A stretch of 64,000 nucleotides of DNA from Morchella semilibera (Eukaryota; Ascomycota; Pezizomycetes; Pezizales; Morchellaceae), in NCBI GenBank assembly GCA_009192285.1, contig WBVU01000004.1:2006001-2070000 (forward strand), given 5' to 3'. Below are positions 24,205-36,153 of this stretch, one piece after another. The notes under the pieces were generated by a model. The model worked only from the letters and a program-made list of their open reading frames with translations, was not told the origin of the DNA and did not search any database. Numbering within the stretch: the stretch's first letter is position 1; each line of letters opens with the position of its first letter. Position numbers and translations under genes: made by a program.

Positions 24205-24627
24205 ATGACAGAAAGATCTTTCCTACGACTTCCCGACGAGCCAGAAAACAATGGTTCACCGCTCTCAGAGCCGCCTGCCTCTTCAAGGCCACCTGTGGAG
24301 TGCATCATCACCACCGACGGTCTTAAAATCTCAGAAACCCATGCGGCAGCCACCACCCCTAGACCCGCCCCCGTTCTGCAGCGCAAGGTATCAAAAGTTC
24401 ATCTGAAAGACATGTACACCGAGGAAGAGATGTTGCAAAAGGTCCAAAAGATGATCGACCGCCAAAGAAGACCCGGGTTTCTGGGAAAGATTAAGAGATT
24501 ATTTCTGTTTCAGGATGATAAGGAGGTGACAATTGTTTATATGACTGCTGAGGAAGCGGCTTGGAGGAAGTTGAGAGTGGAGAACCATGTGAAGGCTGGT
24601 GGCTTCATTGGTACTAGAGGGGGGTAG
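24205..24627 (+). CDS. Hypothetical protein, 140 aa
   Basis: I do not recognise a family. The frame starts with ATG at 24205 and has no intron. The first 60 residues are Pro/Ser-rich and probably disordered. Residues 62-100 look helical and charged (VSKVHLKDMYTEEEMLQKVQKMIDRQRR), followed by PGFLGKIKRLFLFQDDKEVTIVYMTAEEAAWRKLR. The amphipathic composition and balanced codon use favour a real gene over chance. There is no signal peptide or membrane segment. It converges with the methyltransferase at 24909, 281 bp away. Confidence 0.6.
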   Translation: MTERSFLRLPDEPENNGSPLSEPPASSRPPVECIITTDGLKISETHAAATTPRPAPVLQRKVSKVHLKDMYTEEEMLQKVQKMIDRQRRPGFLGKIKRLFLFQDDKEVTIVYMTAEEAAWRKLRVENHVKAGGFIGTRGG

Positions 24628-24908
24628 GGAGAACAATCCTGCGGGTTAGTGGCGCTTCATTTCTTATGGACCGATCACGAATGGGTGGGGTAAGAATGAA
24701 ATCAAGTAAAAGCTCGGAAGAAATTGATAAGTACTGTATGTACATAGATAATACACGTAATAACGCAGAGAGTGACATATCGAAAGCTACAGCGGGTTTC
24801 TACTCAGCATACTAGATCACTCGACTTCCTCACCTGCATCCTCTGGTTTTTGACCATAAACGACGAACCTAGATTCGCGAACTCAGTATTAATTATAGAA
24901 TCTAGTAG

Positions 24909-26116
24909 TTAGGGCGGCATGACATACAATCTGTAATACCCATGGACTTTTCGATTTAGATATTCCGCTCGCACCTGTCCTAGCAGCGCGTGGATCTCGA
25001 CAGGATCCCAACCAAGAACACGCGTATAAATCGCCATAGTAAATCCCTCTAGAACCAAAGTTATTCCACATCCTTCGAACAAATGATTAAGGGAACATAC
25101 CGGCAGCCTCTAACATATTCAACAAATTATATTTCCCAATCTCTTTAAGATGCTTATCCTGCGGCCAAGGTCCCACAGGTACCTTATACTCCTTCTCAAC
25201 CACGTTGATAAACCCTTGCTGCTCCATCCACGGCTTAACCTTGTACTCTAAACTGAAACTCTTCCCAATCTTTGCCTCGGCAATTTTGCAGTTGCGACAC
25301 CACTCGCGCACTGCAGAGTCCTTGGGGATGGAGTCATCATCACTAAGGTGCTCGACTGTCGTCTCAACAGACTCGAACCATCCACCTGGCTTTGTAACCT
25401 CGTATGCGCGGGAGATAAATTGCGGCCAGTCGCTGATGCTACCATAGAGGGCACGGGCGTGAACAAAGTCGAAGGAGTTGGGCTTGTGTGCCCACTCCTT
25501 AGTGAAGTCATCAATTTCGAATTGAATATTTGGGGGAACCCTGTGTATGTGTTAACAATTTGATCTCTACAATATTAGATTGGGTCATACCACTCAGGCT
25601 GGATCGGTGAAAGATCATTTCCAAGTATTCGGGCCGATGGGAACTTGTCTGCCATATCGATCGCCCAGATGCCAGTCCCGGTACCCAGATCAAGAATGTT
25701 CTGTGGGTCTTCCCTAATTGGGGCTTTGAAAAGGTCCCCATCTAGTACCAGGGAGTAGACATGGTGGAAGATGTCTAACTGACTGTTCTGCTTCTCGTCA
25801 TTAGGAGCCCAGTACTTGCCATCGCTGTAGGCATGGTATCTGCAGAGATGTAATACTTAGTGCTAGCACCGAGAACAGAAAAGACAAGATGTTTAATTAC
25901 CTCCGACCGTTCTCATATCTGTATTTGGTTATTGAGGATGAGAGGGATGTTGTATCGGTGCCTCTGATAGAGTTAGAAATCTAAGTACTGACTGTAATTG
26001 AAGGGTTGGGTGGGGTTGACATACGTGCCACTGCTATAAAGGGAATCATAATCATTATCTTCAGACCCGGAGGATTCCGCCAACAACAGGCCTTGGGTAG
26101 TAGGTGAGGGTTCCAT
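24909..26116 (-). CDS. LaeA-like SAM-dependent methyltransferase, 5 exons
   Basis: Exons are 26116-26025, 25963-25901, 25839-25591, 25540-25101 and 25048-24909, giving about 327 aa. Residues 1-40 are a Ser/Glu-rich leader; YRYENGRRYHAYSDGKYWAP and NDEKQNSQLDIFHHVY are the hallmark start of fungal LaeA/TAM-type methyltransferases. SAM motif I is LDLGTGTGIWAIDMAD (about 104-119), followed by GNDLSPIQPEWVPPN, FEIDDFTKEW, FDFVHARALYGSI and KPGGWFES. The last exon restores EGFTMAIYTRVLGW. Intron positions all give clean phases (2, 2, 2, 1). LaeA itself controls secondary metabolism with velvet proteins, but this subfamily is large and many paralogues have unknown substrates. No biosynthetic cluster is visible nearby, so the role is open. 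Confidence 0.92.
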
Positions 26117-29100
26117 GGTTTGTTTTTGATTGCGGGGAATCTATAATGTGTTAATTTCTGGCCTTGAGGTTGATGTTATATATGATGAATGAAGCGCTTG
26201 TAGGATCGGAGGGGAGTAAGTAAACCATAGTTAATTTAGCCTTAGGAACTCGAGGATCTTTTATACAATAGATCTGTACTCAGGTCACAACGTGGCTCCG
26301 GGTCTCTCAACTGTAGCTAGGCACCTAGTTTATCGGACCGTTTTATTTCTCTATTTAGTATACTAAGAGATGGAAAGGCCCCTTGAGCACTACATGTAGC
26401 TGCATTAATCCGGCAGCTTCAAGAAATTCAGGTAAGAGATTTGCATGGAGAATCCTGGTTCATTTCGTATGAACCATCTAACTTTTATTCGTTGAGAGTA
26501 GTTCGGTTATATATATCTTGGCCAAATGCACCCATGGCCAGCAGGCTAGGGCAATACTTCAATAATGCAAACGCTCTTATATAAGGGTATTCAATTTCCA
26601 CCACTTACGTAGCTATCTGTTCCCCGCTCCTCGAGTAGGTATGGGCTCGGGGCATCTGCATGTCAGGGGATATATTGTATCGCGTGCGCGTACATAAAAC
26701 CCCGTTTGGCAGACCGCAATTCTAGAAATAACTGGGGAGGGGGGTCTAGAGTTACATGGCGATGGATACATGTGCCTACAGATTCGGGGTAGTTTTTGTT
26801 AATTGGAGGGCTCGTATGTTATCCTTTTAAATTTTTACGACGTCAGCTGATATTATTTAGACGCTATGCGATGCGAACCCTAACCGGGATTCCGTACTAC
26901 ATGTAGTATATGTCAAGCGCTTGTCGAATTTCTATATCTGACTGGAAAGCGTCTACCTACATGATACATGTACAGCGGTGGGTAATAACGATTTTGCCCG
27001 CAGACGCGCATTCTGGCGGCGTTCCGTCCGATGACTTATTTCCCACCGCTGTACGTGCCGGTATATGTTTTTTCCTCCTCGCTAGGGATATCAACGTGTC
27101 AGGTATGCGAGTATTCCGTATTTCTAGGTACCTACATGCTGTTCGGCTAGATCGAATATGTGTTTTACTAAATAGTAATACAAATTAAATACATGTAGTA
27201 ATAGCCGGCTCAACTATCATACATGTTGCATGCACAATCACTCGGTTACCTTGCCAAGACATATATTCGGAATAGCGGAGCGATCAATATAGGGGCGTGA
27301 TGGAGAATACACACCCTAGGCATGTACGATCGCTAACGACAACGCGCGTAAATTATCCTGACTTTGCCGCGACAGAAGGCGGTGTGAGCCGTTTATACAA
27401 GGATCGGATAAAATCATTGGCTACTCCATCACAATCGAAGGGAGCGGTGGTGTGCCACTATATATGTATGCTTCATGGTTGGAAGTTTTCAAGCATACTG
27501 ACGCTGGCACCGGCCAGAGTCAGCGCCGACACCGACACCAGGGCTGCGGATAAGAGCTCAATACTCCTATAGCTAAGAGACATACACCACATAGCAGGGT
27601 TTATATATAATCTTTTGGGGCGTGAAGGCGGGTCCAACAGATGTGTCTCCAGATTCAACATTCGATTTGTGGCACTTGATCAGGGAGTTAAGCCGCGGCC
27701 ATGGACGCGGATTGTTTTACACTGGGTAGCGCACTATATGTTGCTATCTGATCACTACATGTATTTATAATGAGTAGCCTCAGCCGAATGTTGCACACAT
27801 GCATCCCAGGGCAGATGTATGTTCTGCGTGGTTGAGGGACCAGGGCGGTACTCGAATGGTTCAACCCATAATCTACATGCAAGAGAGGTGAAAAACGTAA
27901 ACCAAGATATCAGGTATATTCACTGAGGGCGTTAAATCATATCTGAACAAATTAGAGTATACTGAGAGGGGTTTGAGGCGGGTAGGGGGTGTTGGTGGTG
28001 GGTGGTACGTTGGTGGAATTTAGGGCTGCACTGTAGCTGTTGATAAAAATTCTCTGGAGTTCTTTACTACTTCAACGCGCCCTGATTTTAAGGGAGGCAG
28101 TCAGGCAGCGAGGTAGCAAAGAGTTCCGGTGATTTCACCAGATTATAACTGCCTGACCCACATGAGCGCGGGTTCTACACCTGTAGCAGGTGTATTATAA
28201 GTGTAAGAATAGAGGCGTCAGTATACTAGCACGTCTTTGCAAGTTGACACTAGAACGGGGCCGCTGCGGGGGCTAGTATAGTACGATAAGGCAAGGGCTT
28301 GGCTCTCTTCCTATGAGATAGACACTCACCCCAACACCGCCTGAACCTACTCGCCGACCACATCATTGATCAGATCCTGTTAACGCCATTGGGTCTCTAC
28401 TATCTTAGGGATAATTACGTCTCTACTATCAGAAGATTGGCTCTCTACAGGCGAGGAGCAACTTGGCTTAAATCGACCCTATCAAACGCATACCTTTCTT
28501 ACTCGTGCTTCCATGGATCCAGCGCGTTGAGCTATCGACGGACATATAATGTTCGCACACATGAGCCATAGCTGGGACGGACACAATTACGAACCACCCA
28601 TGACAATCTCATACAGATCTAAAGTCACCTTTCTAAGTTAATAACAGTTATATATAGAGAGAGGAAGTGGAGATTATATCGGTAACAAAAACGCCATTTC
28701 ACCACGGTATTGGAAGCTTTGGATATCTATGGACCGCGATCTTTGGGTTGAAGCCTCGGTTTGGTCGTTATCTAGCAGAAAAGGTTATCCAGAGGTGAGT
28801 ATATGTTAGGGATACTACCCACATACCTCGTTATGGCTATCCCATCTCCATCACTACAGGTTCATAGCTATCCCTGCGCTACATATAGTTAGCCAGCAAC
28901 TACCAGAGCCGCCACCAGCGGCGAAATATCGGGCAGGGTACTATTGAGCATTACACAAGGTGTTTCGGTATTGCTGCCATCACCAGGCCGAAAATCTCAT
29001 GGCGCTTCACCCATAAAACTCTTGGTAGCCGATTTAGCTAGATGATCAACCAGATCTTACTTATACTCCATTACATATCTCAAAATATAATTTACGGCGG

Positions 29101-30541
29101 TCCCAGCCTACTCTGGAGTAACCAATTTTCCCGAGGCCCTTCACCACAATAGCATACTACGACGGGAATACAATCCTCCGTGGTAGAGCGGCCAAATATA
29201 GTTATTCCTAGTCTCAACAGCATATCCTACATTCTTAACTCTACTCAATACTCTCTAGCAGAAGTATATAAAATGCAACGGCAATTACAATTCCCAAAGT
29301 CAAATACTCCTTCTCACTCACGCACCGCTTGACGCTGACTTTACCATCGCCGAGCCCTCCTCCTGGCTTTTCCATGGTATTCTTGACACCTCTACCACAG
29401 ACCAACTCCCTGCAGCCTATGCCTCCAGATATACAGAGCCGATAAACCACAATACCACGATCCTTATCTCCCCAATCTTGACACCAAGAATGGCACACTT
29501 GAAAATCATATAACACAGTAGGCGCAGCCTTACTTCTAGACTTCCAGCAGGGCCTTAAATATTCATGTGGAGATGTCGGCCCGAGGACTTGGGGCTTGGA
29601 CACATCATGGCTGGGAGCAGCGATTGATGGGAAGCAAGCATGTTCTTATACTTGCCGGATTTTTTTAGTCTGTCAGTCGAAATCACCCACTACTTGGAGC
29701 TTGCTTCTCAACAGCCTATGAGTTACCAATCAATCAATCAATACTTCAACCTGATACTATGACCCATCACGGAGAAGAACGGGGTTGCTTCGTACCCCAC
29801 CAACTCCTAATTGAAAGGGGATCTGGATCACCACAAAAATGAGGGAAATACAATATGGATATGAAAAACAACTAGGAAATTTTAGTCCGGAAAATTGTCT
29901 TCCCCCTCCCTAGCTGGGCTCTCTGGGCTCTTCGCCTCCATGGAGCCGGCAGATCTGCTCATGTACGAGCTACCCTAATTTAAAACATGGTCGAATAGTG
30001 ACCGCTTGTTGAAGATGGTGTGGATGCAGGAGGAAAAGCGTTCTGGAGAGAAAATTGTCAGATATTCTATTGTCATAGCGAATTAATCAAACGGGAAGGG
30101 GAACCCTGGTTTCACCTAACCCTGAACTATGCAATAATTGATTTAATAACAACCTAACCCTGAACCGATTTAGCCACGAGTGATCGTCTGTGATCCGGTA
30201 TTGTACCTTTCCCTATGTCGTAATTCTGAATGGACTATTGTTTGAATTAAGTTTTGTTATGATTTGCTTTTGGGTGATGGCTTAGAACTCTGAGCTCCGG
30301 AATAATGACCCCGATGGCCTCAGGTTTCATGGGGATATATATCTTTCATGAAACAGGGTAGAATAGAGCGCCTCAGGCGCAAATCTTTCCTTTCCTTCTT
30401 TCTTTTTTGTAACTATATATTCTTTTTACAAGGTTTTACATAACTACATACATGTATATATGTATATACCATTATCCCGGTCTCCGTTTACTACAACTCG
30501 CTTCCAACCCACATCATACCATTACACCCCAGTTGTACCTA
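26117..30541. other. Intergenic with one MITE, no gene seen
   Basis: Besides the MITE at 26973-27051, no recognisable gene is present in 4.4 kb. Five TACATGTA copies occur between 26392 and 27763, one inside a 14 bp perfect palindrome at 26895-26908. A 14 bp direct repeat (ACCTAACCCTGAAC) occurs at 30114-30127 and 30152-30165. A minus-strand frame at 29241-29603 lacks an ATG and is discussed among the rejected items. Confidence 0.5.
26973..27051. mobile_element. TA-flanked MITE 2, 79 bp
   Basis: The element is bordered by TA (26971-26972 and 27052-27053) and begins CAGCGGTGGG and ends CCCACCGCTG, a perfect 10 bp inverted repeat that extends imperfectly to about 17 bp. Size, TA duplication and CAG...CTG ends match MITE 1, but the internal sequence differs, so it belongs to another family of the same pogo/Fot1-like type. 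The inferred empty site would read ATACATGTACG. Confidence 0.8.
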
Positions 30542-32121
30542 CTACAATTTCCCATAACCCGCATTCGCAATTACCCACGCCTGTACATCCGCTGTGCGCT
30601 TCTTGGTATATTTATAGGGAGGTGTAAAGACCGAGTCCGTATACTCATGTGTAGCCCACTCGGCCACAGCCCTTCCAGCCGCCGCCGCCGCCGCAACCTC
30701 GGCCGCCTTGGTACTGTCATACTTTGTCTTTGCAACGGCCTCGAGGTCGACATTTGTGCCATTGACGGTAGAACCGACGTCCTTGAACTTGTACCCCTTG
30801 TAGTTACCAATGACGCGGGCTGTCTTGATTTCCATTGACTCGGTGCCGTTGAGCTGGAAGGAGTTGTACTCGGAGAGGATGGTGGAGTTGATGCCCATGC
30901 CGAAGAAGTAGACAGTCTCTGGGGTCCCGTTGCTGCTAGTGGTACCCTGGAAGAAGCTGTTGAAGACGTGAACCTCACCGAAGCGTACACGGGGGCTGCG
31001 CTGGCCAGCGTTCCAGTAGTGGTTCCCGTACATGGTGATGTGGAGGCGGCCGACGTCGCTAGGGGTGCCGCTGGAGGTGATGCCTTTGTCGTTGTTGCCG
31101 AATAGGTTAGTCTTATCGTGGTTGTAGAACTTTGAAAAGGAGACCGTGACAAAGTCGGAGCCTTCAGTGATGTCGACCAGCCCATCGTGGCGCTGGATGG
31201 TGTGCCCGAAAATAACGGGCTCATCTTCATCGAGGTTGTTGCCGTCAGAGGCCGAGAGGTGGTCGATCCAGACATTGGTGCTAGCAATGAGAGTAATGCA
31301 GTCATATCGAGAGTTCCAGTTACCGGTGTCGCCATCGGTGGGGTCCCATTCAGGGAAAAGGTCGAGTGGGGAGTACATCTCAAAGTTCCTGCATAATCAG
31401 ACCGGAAAACATCGTCAGCTGGGTCTTTTCTTTCTTTCTTCTTCCATCCATCAAACCTGGCCTATCTCGCCCCGCAAAAGAATCATTGGCATTCAACACA
31501 TACCTCAAGATCACATTTTGTGCGTAAGTCAGCGTGATCCAAGTGTTCTCGAACCTGGCTGTCTTTGCGCCCTTTGCACCCTGGATCGTGGTATTGTTTC
31601 CCACCTTGACCTCGATCTGCTTCCTCTGTTCCTTCGCTGCTAGTTCGAGATATGTCGACTGCTCTTTAAGTAAAGCGAGCTCCGCTGCATCTGCAGGATC
31701 AGTCGAGTTACCAAGGATATACAGCAGCGTCGAGTTGAAAGAGTCGAGGTAGCGCTGGAACGTGTAGTTGGTATTGCGTGCATAATACTCTTCTGTGGCG
31801 GTGGTCCCGTTGGCGAGGTAGTCACCGTCGATCAGGCCGTCTATAAGATATCAATGGTATGTTAGTAAACTCTCGACTGTATATTGTGGGAGAAGACGAG
31901 GAGGGGGGGGGGTTACTGATGTAGATGATCTTGGGATCATTTGGCGCTCCTTTATTATCAAGCGCAGTTAGGAGTTCGTTGAAGTTTGTGACGGTGTAAA
32001 TACTACTTTTGGGGGCCCCCGCCCCACCGGTAGCGTTTCTCCCGTATCCATAGATGGTATCAGCGGCAGAGGCAAGCCCTACAGTTGCCACAAGGCTGAG
32101 AAGGAAAGAGAAGCGTGCCAT
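30542..32121 (-). CDS. Secreted pectate lyase, PL1 family, 3 exons
   Basis: Exons are 32121-31917, 31840-31504 and 31388-30542, giving 462 aa. Residues 1-19 are a signal peptide (MARFSFLLSLVATVGLASA), so the enzyme acts outside the cell, cleaving de-esterified pectin by beta-elimination. PL1 motifs are all present: VWIDHLSASDG, DGLVDITEGSDFVTVSFSKF, KTNLFGNNDKG, RLHITMYGNHYWNAGQRSPRVRFGEVHVFNSFF. The RSPRVR segment carries the catalytic and substrate-binding arginines. The protein is longer than common PL1 enzymes (about 320-350 aa) because of an insertion between residues 80 and 160 and an Ala-rich C-terminal extension. Intron 1 (31916-31841) contains a 10-base run; intron 2 (31503-31389) is 115 nt. 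TATAAA-like boxes lie at 32193-32210 (minus strand), 70-90 bases upstream of the ATG. Confidence 0.95.
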
Positions 32122-33422
32122 TGATCAGAGAAAGACAGAAGATAGAACACCAAAGAACGAATGATGAACTGGAGACATGAATATCGTGCGTCTTTATAGC
32201 CCGTTTTATAGCTCTCTTTCTCCGCCTCTAGTGGGAAATGAAAAGATCTCCAGCGGAGTTTTTGAACGCCGAGGCCAGTATATTATGGTGCATATAAATG
32301 CAGTGGTAGCTTGCAGGCAGGTACTTGTCCCACCATATTCGCACATAAATTGAGCCGCCATAGTAAAAATTCCAATGGGCAAAAGTTACCCGAAGTATTG
32401 CGAGCCTGGAAAGCTGTGCCGTGACCGTCAAACCGGGTTTGTATTGTATTAACCAGCCACAGTCATTTATTGATAATCTATACGTGACACTTACAACACC
32501 TCAGGTATACCGGCCCCCTATGTAATTAACCATAAGTTCCCCATAAGGTTAATTTGTTCTATCAGACGAACGCCACATTCGGTATAATACCACCGAGACC
32601 CCACAAAATATCCCGGGTACACGCAGAGCTTAGCAAAAATTAGAGAGGTAGCCGACAAGGTTAATTAGGGCTGGAGCGTGTGTAGATTGCCGACAACAAC
32701 AACAGGGATGCGCGGATTAGTATACGAGAGAAGCAGAAAAGTGTGGAGGGAAACAAAATCTGGGGTAGCAGCCATCCCCCTTTGGTCTACTCAACTACAT
32801 GCAGTAAACTTTCATCCTTTCATCCAAGGAAAAAAGGTAATCCGGAGCTGTATAAATTAACCCACATGAAACTTGGCAAAGAAGACTTGATGTGCGCTGC
32901 AAGGTGAACGGTACTAGGCATATACTACCATGCCAGGTACTGGGTCATGTGTGGTCTCCACTGGTGGATTCAGGTACTTCTTCCTGCTGAATTAAATAAA
33001 TCAGGCATCTCGGTATATGTATCAATAGACCGGGAAATTGAATCTATGTCTTAACAAGCGAAAGGTGGGGTATCCAACGCCCAGTCCAACTCACCTTCTG
33101 TGGGAGGATGCTGTATGCGGATTGTACAATGCAATCGCAATATAAACCCTAGAGGCTTGGAAGTATTGATTGATAGTTGTGAGTTGTTTTCCAGGAATAT
33201 GGTTATTTGTACGCGCGGTCCTCTGCGGGCCTAGATGTTCGGGATTATGGAAAAGTCACAGTATATAATACTAGAAAACCTTCCCATTGGTACCAACTGT
33301 TAATTCTCTGGTTTTTGGGTAAGAAGCAGGACCGGTCAATCCAATTGAGACCCTCATATACCTCTGAATTCGAATTGCACTGCAGAAACGTTAGCTCGTA
33401 TTTGTCTTATACCACGATCACG
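32122..33422. promoter_or_regulatory. Divergent intergenic region of the pectin gene pair
   Basis: This 1.3 kb stretch separates the start codons of the pectate lyase and the pectin methylesterase. It contains TATA-like boxes for the lyase at 32193-32210 and an 8 bp inverted repeat (AATTAACC/GGTTAATT) near 32524-32557. No gene is seen. Shared control is inferred from the head-to-head arrangement only. Confidence 0.5.
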
Positions 33423-34545
33423 ATGCATATCATCAACCTCCTTCTCCTGCTCCCAGTAACACTGGCCGTCGCAACTGGCATTACAAAGCCTCCCAAGGGT
33501 TCTGTGGTAGTCGATATTAATAGTTCTTCCCCCAATGTTTTCAAATCTGTAGGGTTTTCGTGTGTATCCCATAACGTTCCTTCGTCACACTAATACTTCC
33601 TAGATTCAAGATGCCGTTTGGTCCCTCCCGAATGATACATCCTCGCAGACAATCTTCATCTACCCTGGAACCTACAAGGGACAAGTGGTACTCTGGCGTC
33701 CTGGTCCAACCGTCTTCCAAGGCTACACAAAAAACGTCAAATCGCAGAAAGACAACACTGTCTTACTCACAAACAATTTGGTAGCTTCAGTGGCCGGCTC
33801 GAACGCAAAGAGCGCTACTCTTCAGATATATTCCAACGACACAACCGTCTACAACCTCGACATCGAGAATTCGTACGGCACTGGTGGGGCAGAAGGGTCC
33901 CAATCCCAAGCATTAGCACTCTGCCAGGCTGGTGCTAGGAATGCATACTATTCCTCCGGCTTTTACTCCTTCCAGGTATGCTCTCTGTAATCGTAAGTCA
34001 CAACCGGGAAGAAGAGAGCTCATCATATCAATTAGGACACCGTATATACCCAAAACGGCACTGCCTTCTTCGGCAACGTCTACATCAAGGGTGCTGTAGA
34101 CTACATCTTCGGCATGCGTGGCGTCGCCTACTTCCAGGATGCCATTCTGGCCTCCTCGCGCGCTGGCTACATCACTGCTCAAGGTCGTGAGAATTCTTCC
34201 TACTTTGGCGCATACGTTTTCGACAATGCCAAACTTATCACGGTCGAAAATGCCACGGACAACAGCATGTTCCTCGGGCGCCCCTGGCGAAACCATTCAA
34301 CTACCGTATTCAAGAACTCCGACTTTGGTAATGTTGTGGACCTAAGGGGATGGTCTATATGGGGTTCAACTGACCCAAGGACGGATGCCGTGTACTATGC
34401 CGAGTATAACAATAAGGGTGCATCGGCGTGGAACCCGCAGAGAGCGAACTTCTCGCGATTAATTGGTAAGAAGGAGGCAGAGGATACGTGGAGCATTGAG
34501 AACACGATAGGGGGTAAGGGCTGGATTGATAGGAGATTTCTCTAG
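33423..34545 (+). CDS. Secreted pectin methylesterase, CE8 family, 3 exons
   Basis: Exons are 33423-33548, 33604-33975 and 34036-34545, giving 335 aa. Residues 1-19 are a signal peptide. The enzyme removes methyl groups from pectin, which makes it a substrate for pectate lyases such as the neighbour at 30542. CE8 landmarks are IFIYPGTYKGQV, SQALAL (oxyanion Gln), GFYSFQDTVYTQNGTAFFGN (first catalytic Asp, created at a splice join), KGAVDYIFG (second Asp) and FLGRPW (Arg and Trp). Introns are 33549-33603 (GTAGGG...CTAG) and 33976-34035 (GTATGC...TTAG), both phase 0. Several NxS/T sites suggest glycosylation. Length and motif order fit the family; nothing is truncated. Confidence 0.95.
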
Positions 34546-36153
34546 AGTTGATGCTTGTATTATAACGTGAGAGTGCGAGGAATGTAGATATGTACTTATG
34601 GTCACGCTGTATCACTCGGAGAACAAATGATCAAGACATGGGATATAATTGGATTACCAGGAGTATATGTAGTGTGTGATACACCTGTAGGTGGTAAGGT
34701 TTCGAAGTGCTTGTCCTGGAACGTTCACCCCGCCTTTTTGGTCCAAACCGAGAACCGGTCTTAGATCATGGAGGCCAGTCCCCACGTCTAGCCAGCAGGG
34801 ACCTTCAAGATGCATATAGGAAAGCGTTACACTTTCTAGCGAGTAATACCCGCTGAAAAGCTGCACTTGCTGATGTCAAGATTATCTATATGTATATCGA
34901 AAAAGACGAAACCGACCGTCTTGCATCCAAGGGCAAGGTCTACATGTACCTACAGCGTGATGAAAACGCACGTAGCCTCATCAATTGACAGAAGCCACAA
35001 CCAACCCCCACCCCCCCAACTTCGGTCTTCTTCTCAAATCCCCGAACCAGGGGTCCGGATCACGCTGCCTGTCGCCGTCTACAACCGCAGCCTCTGACTC
35101 GGTCCTCGCTCATCATCCACGATCTTCTTAATCTCCAATTTCCTAGATACGCGCATGCATGCCATGCCAATATGCCCATACAAGCATTTTATATGAACCC
35201 ACGCACCGGCCGCCAAACCATCCCCCGAGCGCCGGTGCTCGCTTGCGCGATCAACACCAAACATATGCAGGGGGGGTTGTGGTGTGTTCATTAATCATTC
35301 GCATCGCCAAAAAAGCTTATCCCCCCTCCTCGTTGCCAAGTCTCCCGAGCGGCGGTCGAGTGACAGTTTGTGACATGATCATCGGAACGTTCTCACGATT
35401 GAGCCGACTGGAAGGTTCTCACGAGACACGCGCAGTATCATCCAATCTGAACCCCTGCTCCAAAAAGGCAAACCGAACCGGCGGGATGTCCCAGATCAAC
35501 AGCGGAATAACAGTGTAATACGATATACGCCTGCCGTGACGCACAATACGCACCGCACCTCGACTGTGTGCAATCTATATATGTTTTTCTGTACTCAGTA
35601 CTATCATCGTACTGTCGCAATGTGCCTCTGCCTGGAGCGCATCCGCCCGCGTACGAAGAATATCACCTAAATCACCGGAAACTCGGCCTCACGCGCAAGG
35701 ACCAGCACAGAGAGAGCTCCTCATAAATCATTAATATTTCAGTCCCACCCACCTGGCTCAGAATGATACATAAAACAGGCACTATTATCAAGCCTATTGG
35801 CAAACTATGATTATATACTAAGCATAAAAAGAAATATCTCCTACAGGAGGCCATCCTTTTGTTCACTAATAGCAAGAGTGGATGTGTTTTGCCTTGCCTC
35901 CTCCATTCCCCTCCCCTCCCTTCTTCTTCATGCGCTGGTATGTCTTTTCAGTGGTACAGATACGCAGGCTGAATAACGTTTTTTTTTGTGGTAAGATAGC
36001 ATTGCTGAGATACCAGGTGCTTAATGATGAAAGGGTAAACGATAGCAGCTGGGTATTAAGGAGGAAGCAACAGACCCAAATTAGGAAAAACAAACACGCT
36101 TGATACAAAGAAAAAGTAACAAAACGGGATATAAAAAAAAAGAACCAGCCCAA
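34546..36153. other. Intergenic, no gene seen
   Basis: The 1.6 kb between the convergent esterase and the channel gene contains no domain-bearing frame. One TACATGTA lies near 34942. Confidence 0.5.

Noticed and set aside
28021-28040. GGCTGCACTGTA resembling the right end of MITE 1
   Set aside because: No matching left end or TA-flanked partner was found within 300 bp, so it may be chance.
29241-29603. Minus-strand open frame of about 120 codons with Cys residues and a hydrophobic C-terminus
   Set aside because: It has no in-frame ATG (the first start-like codon is GTG), no splice partner I could define, and no recognisable domain. It might be a last exon, but the support is too weak.
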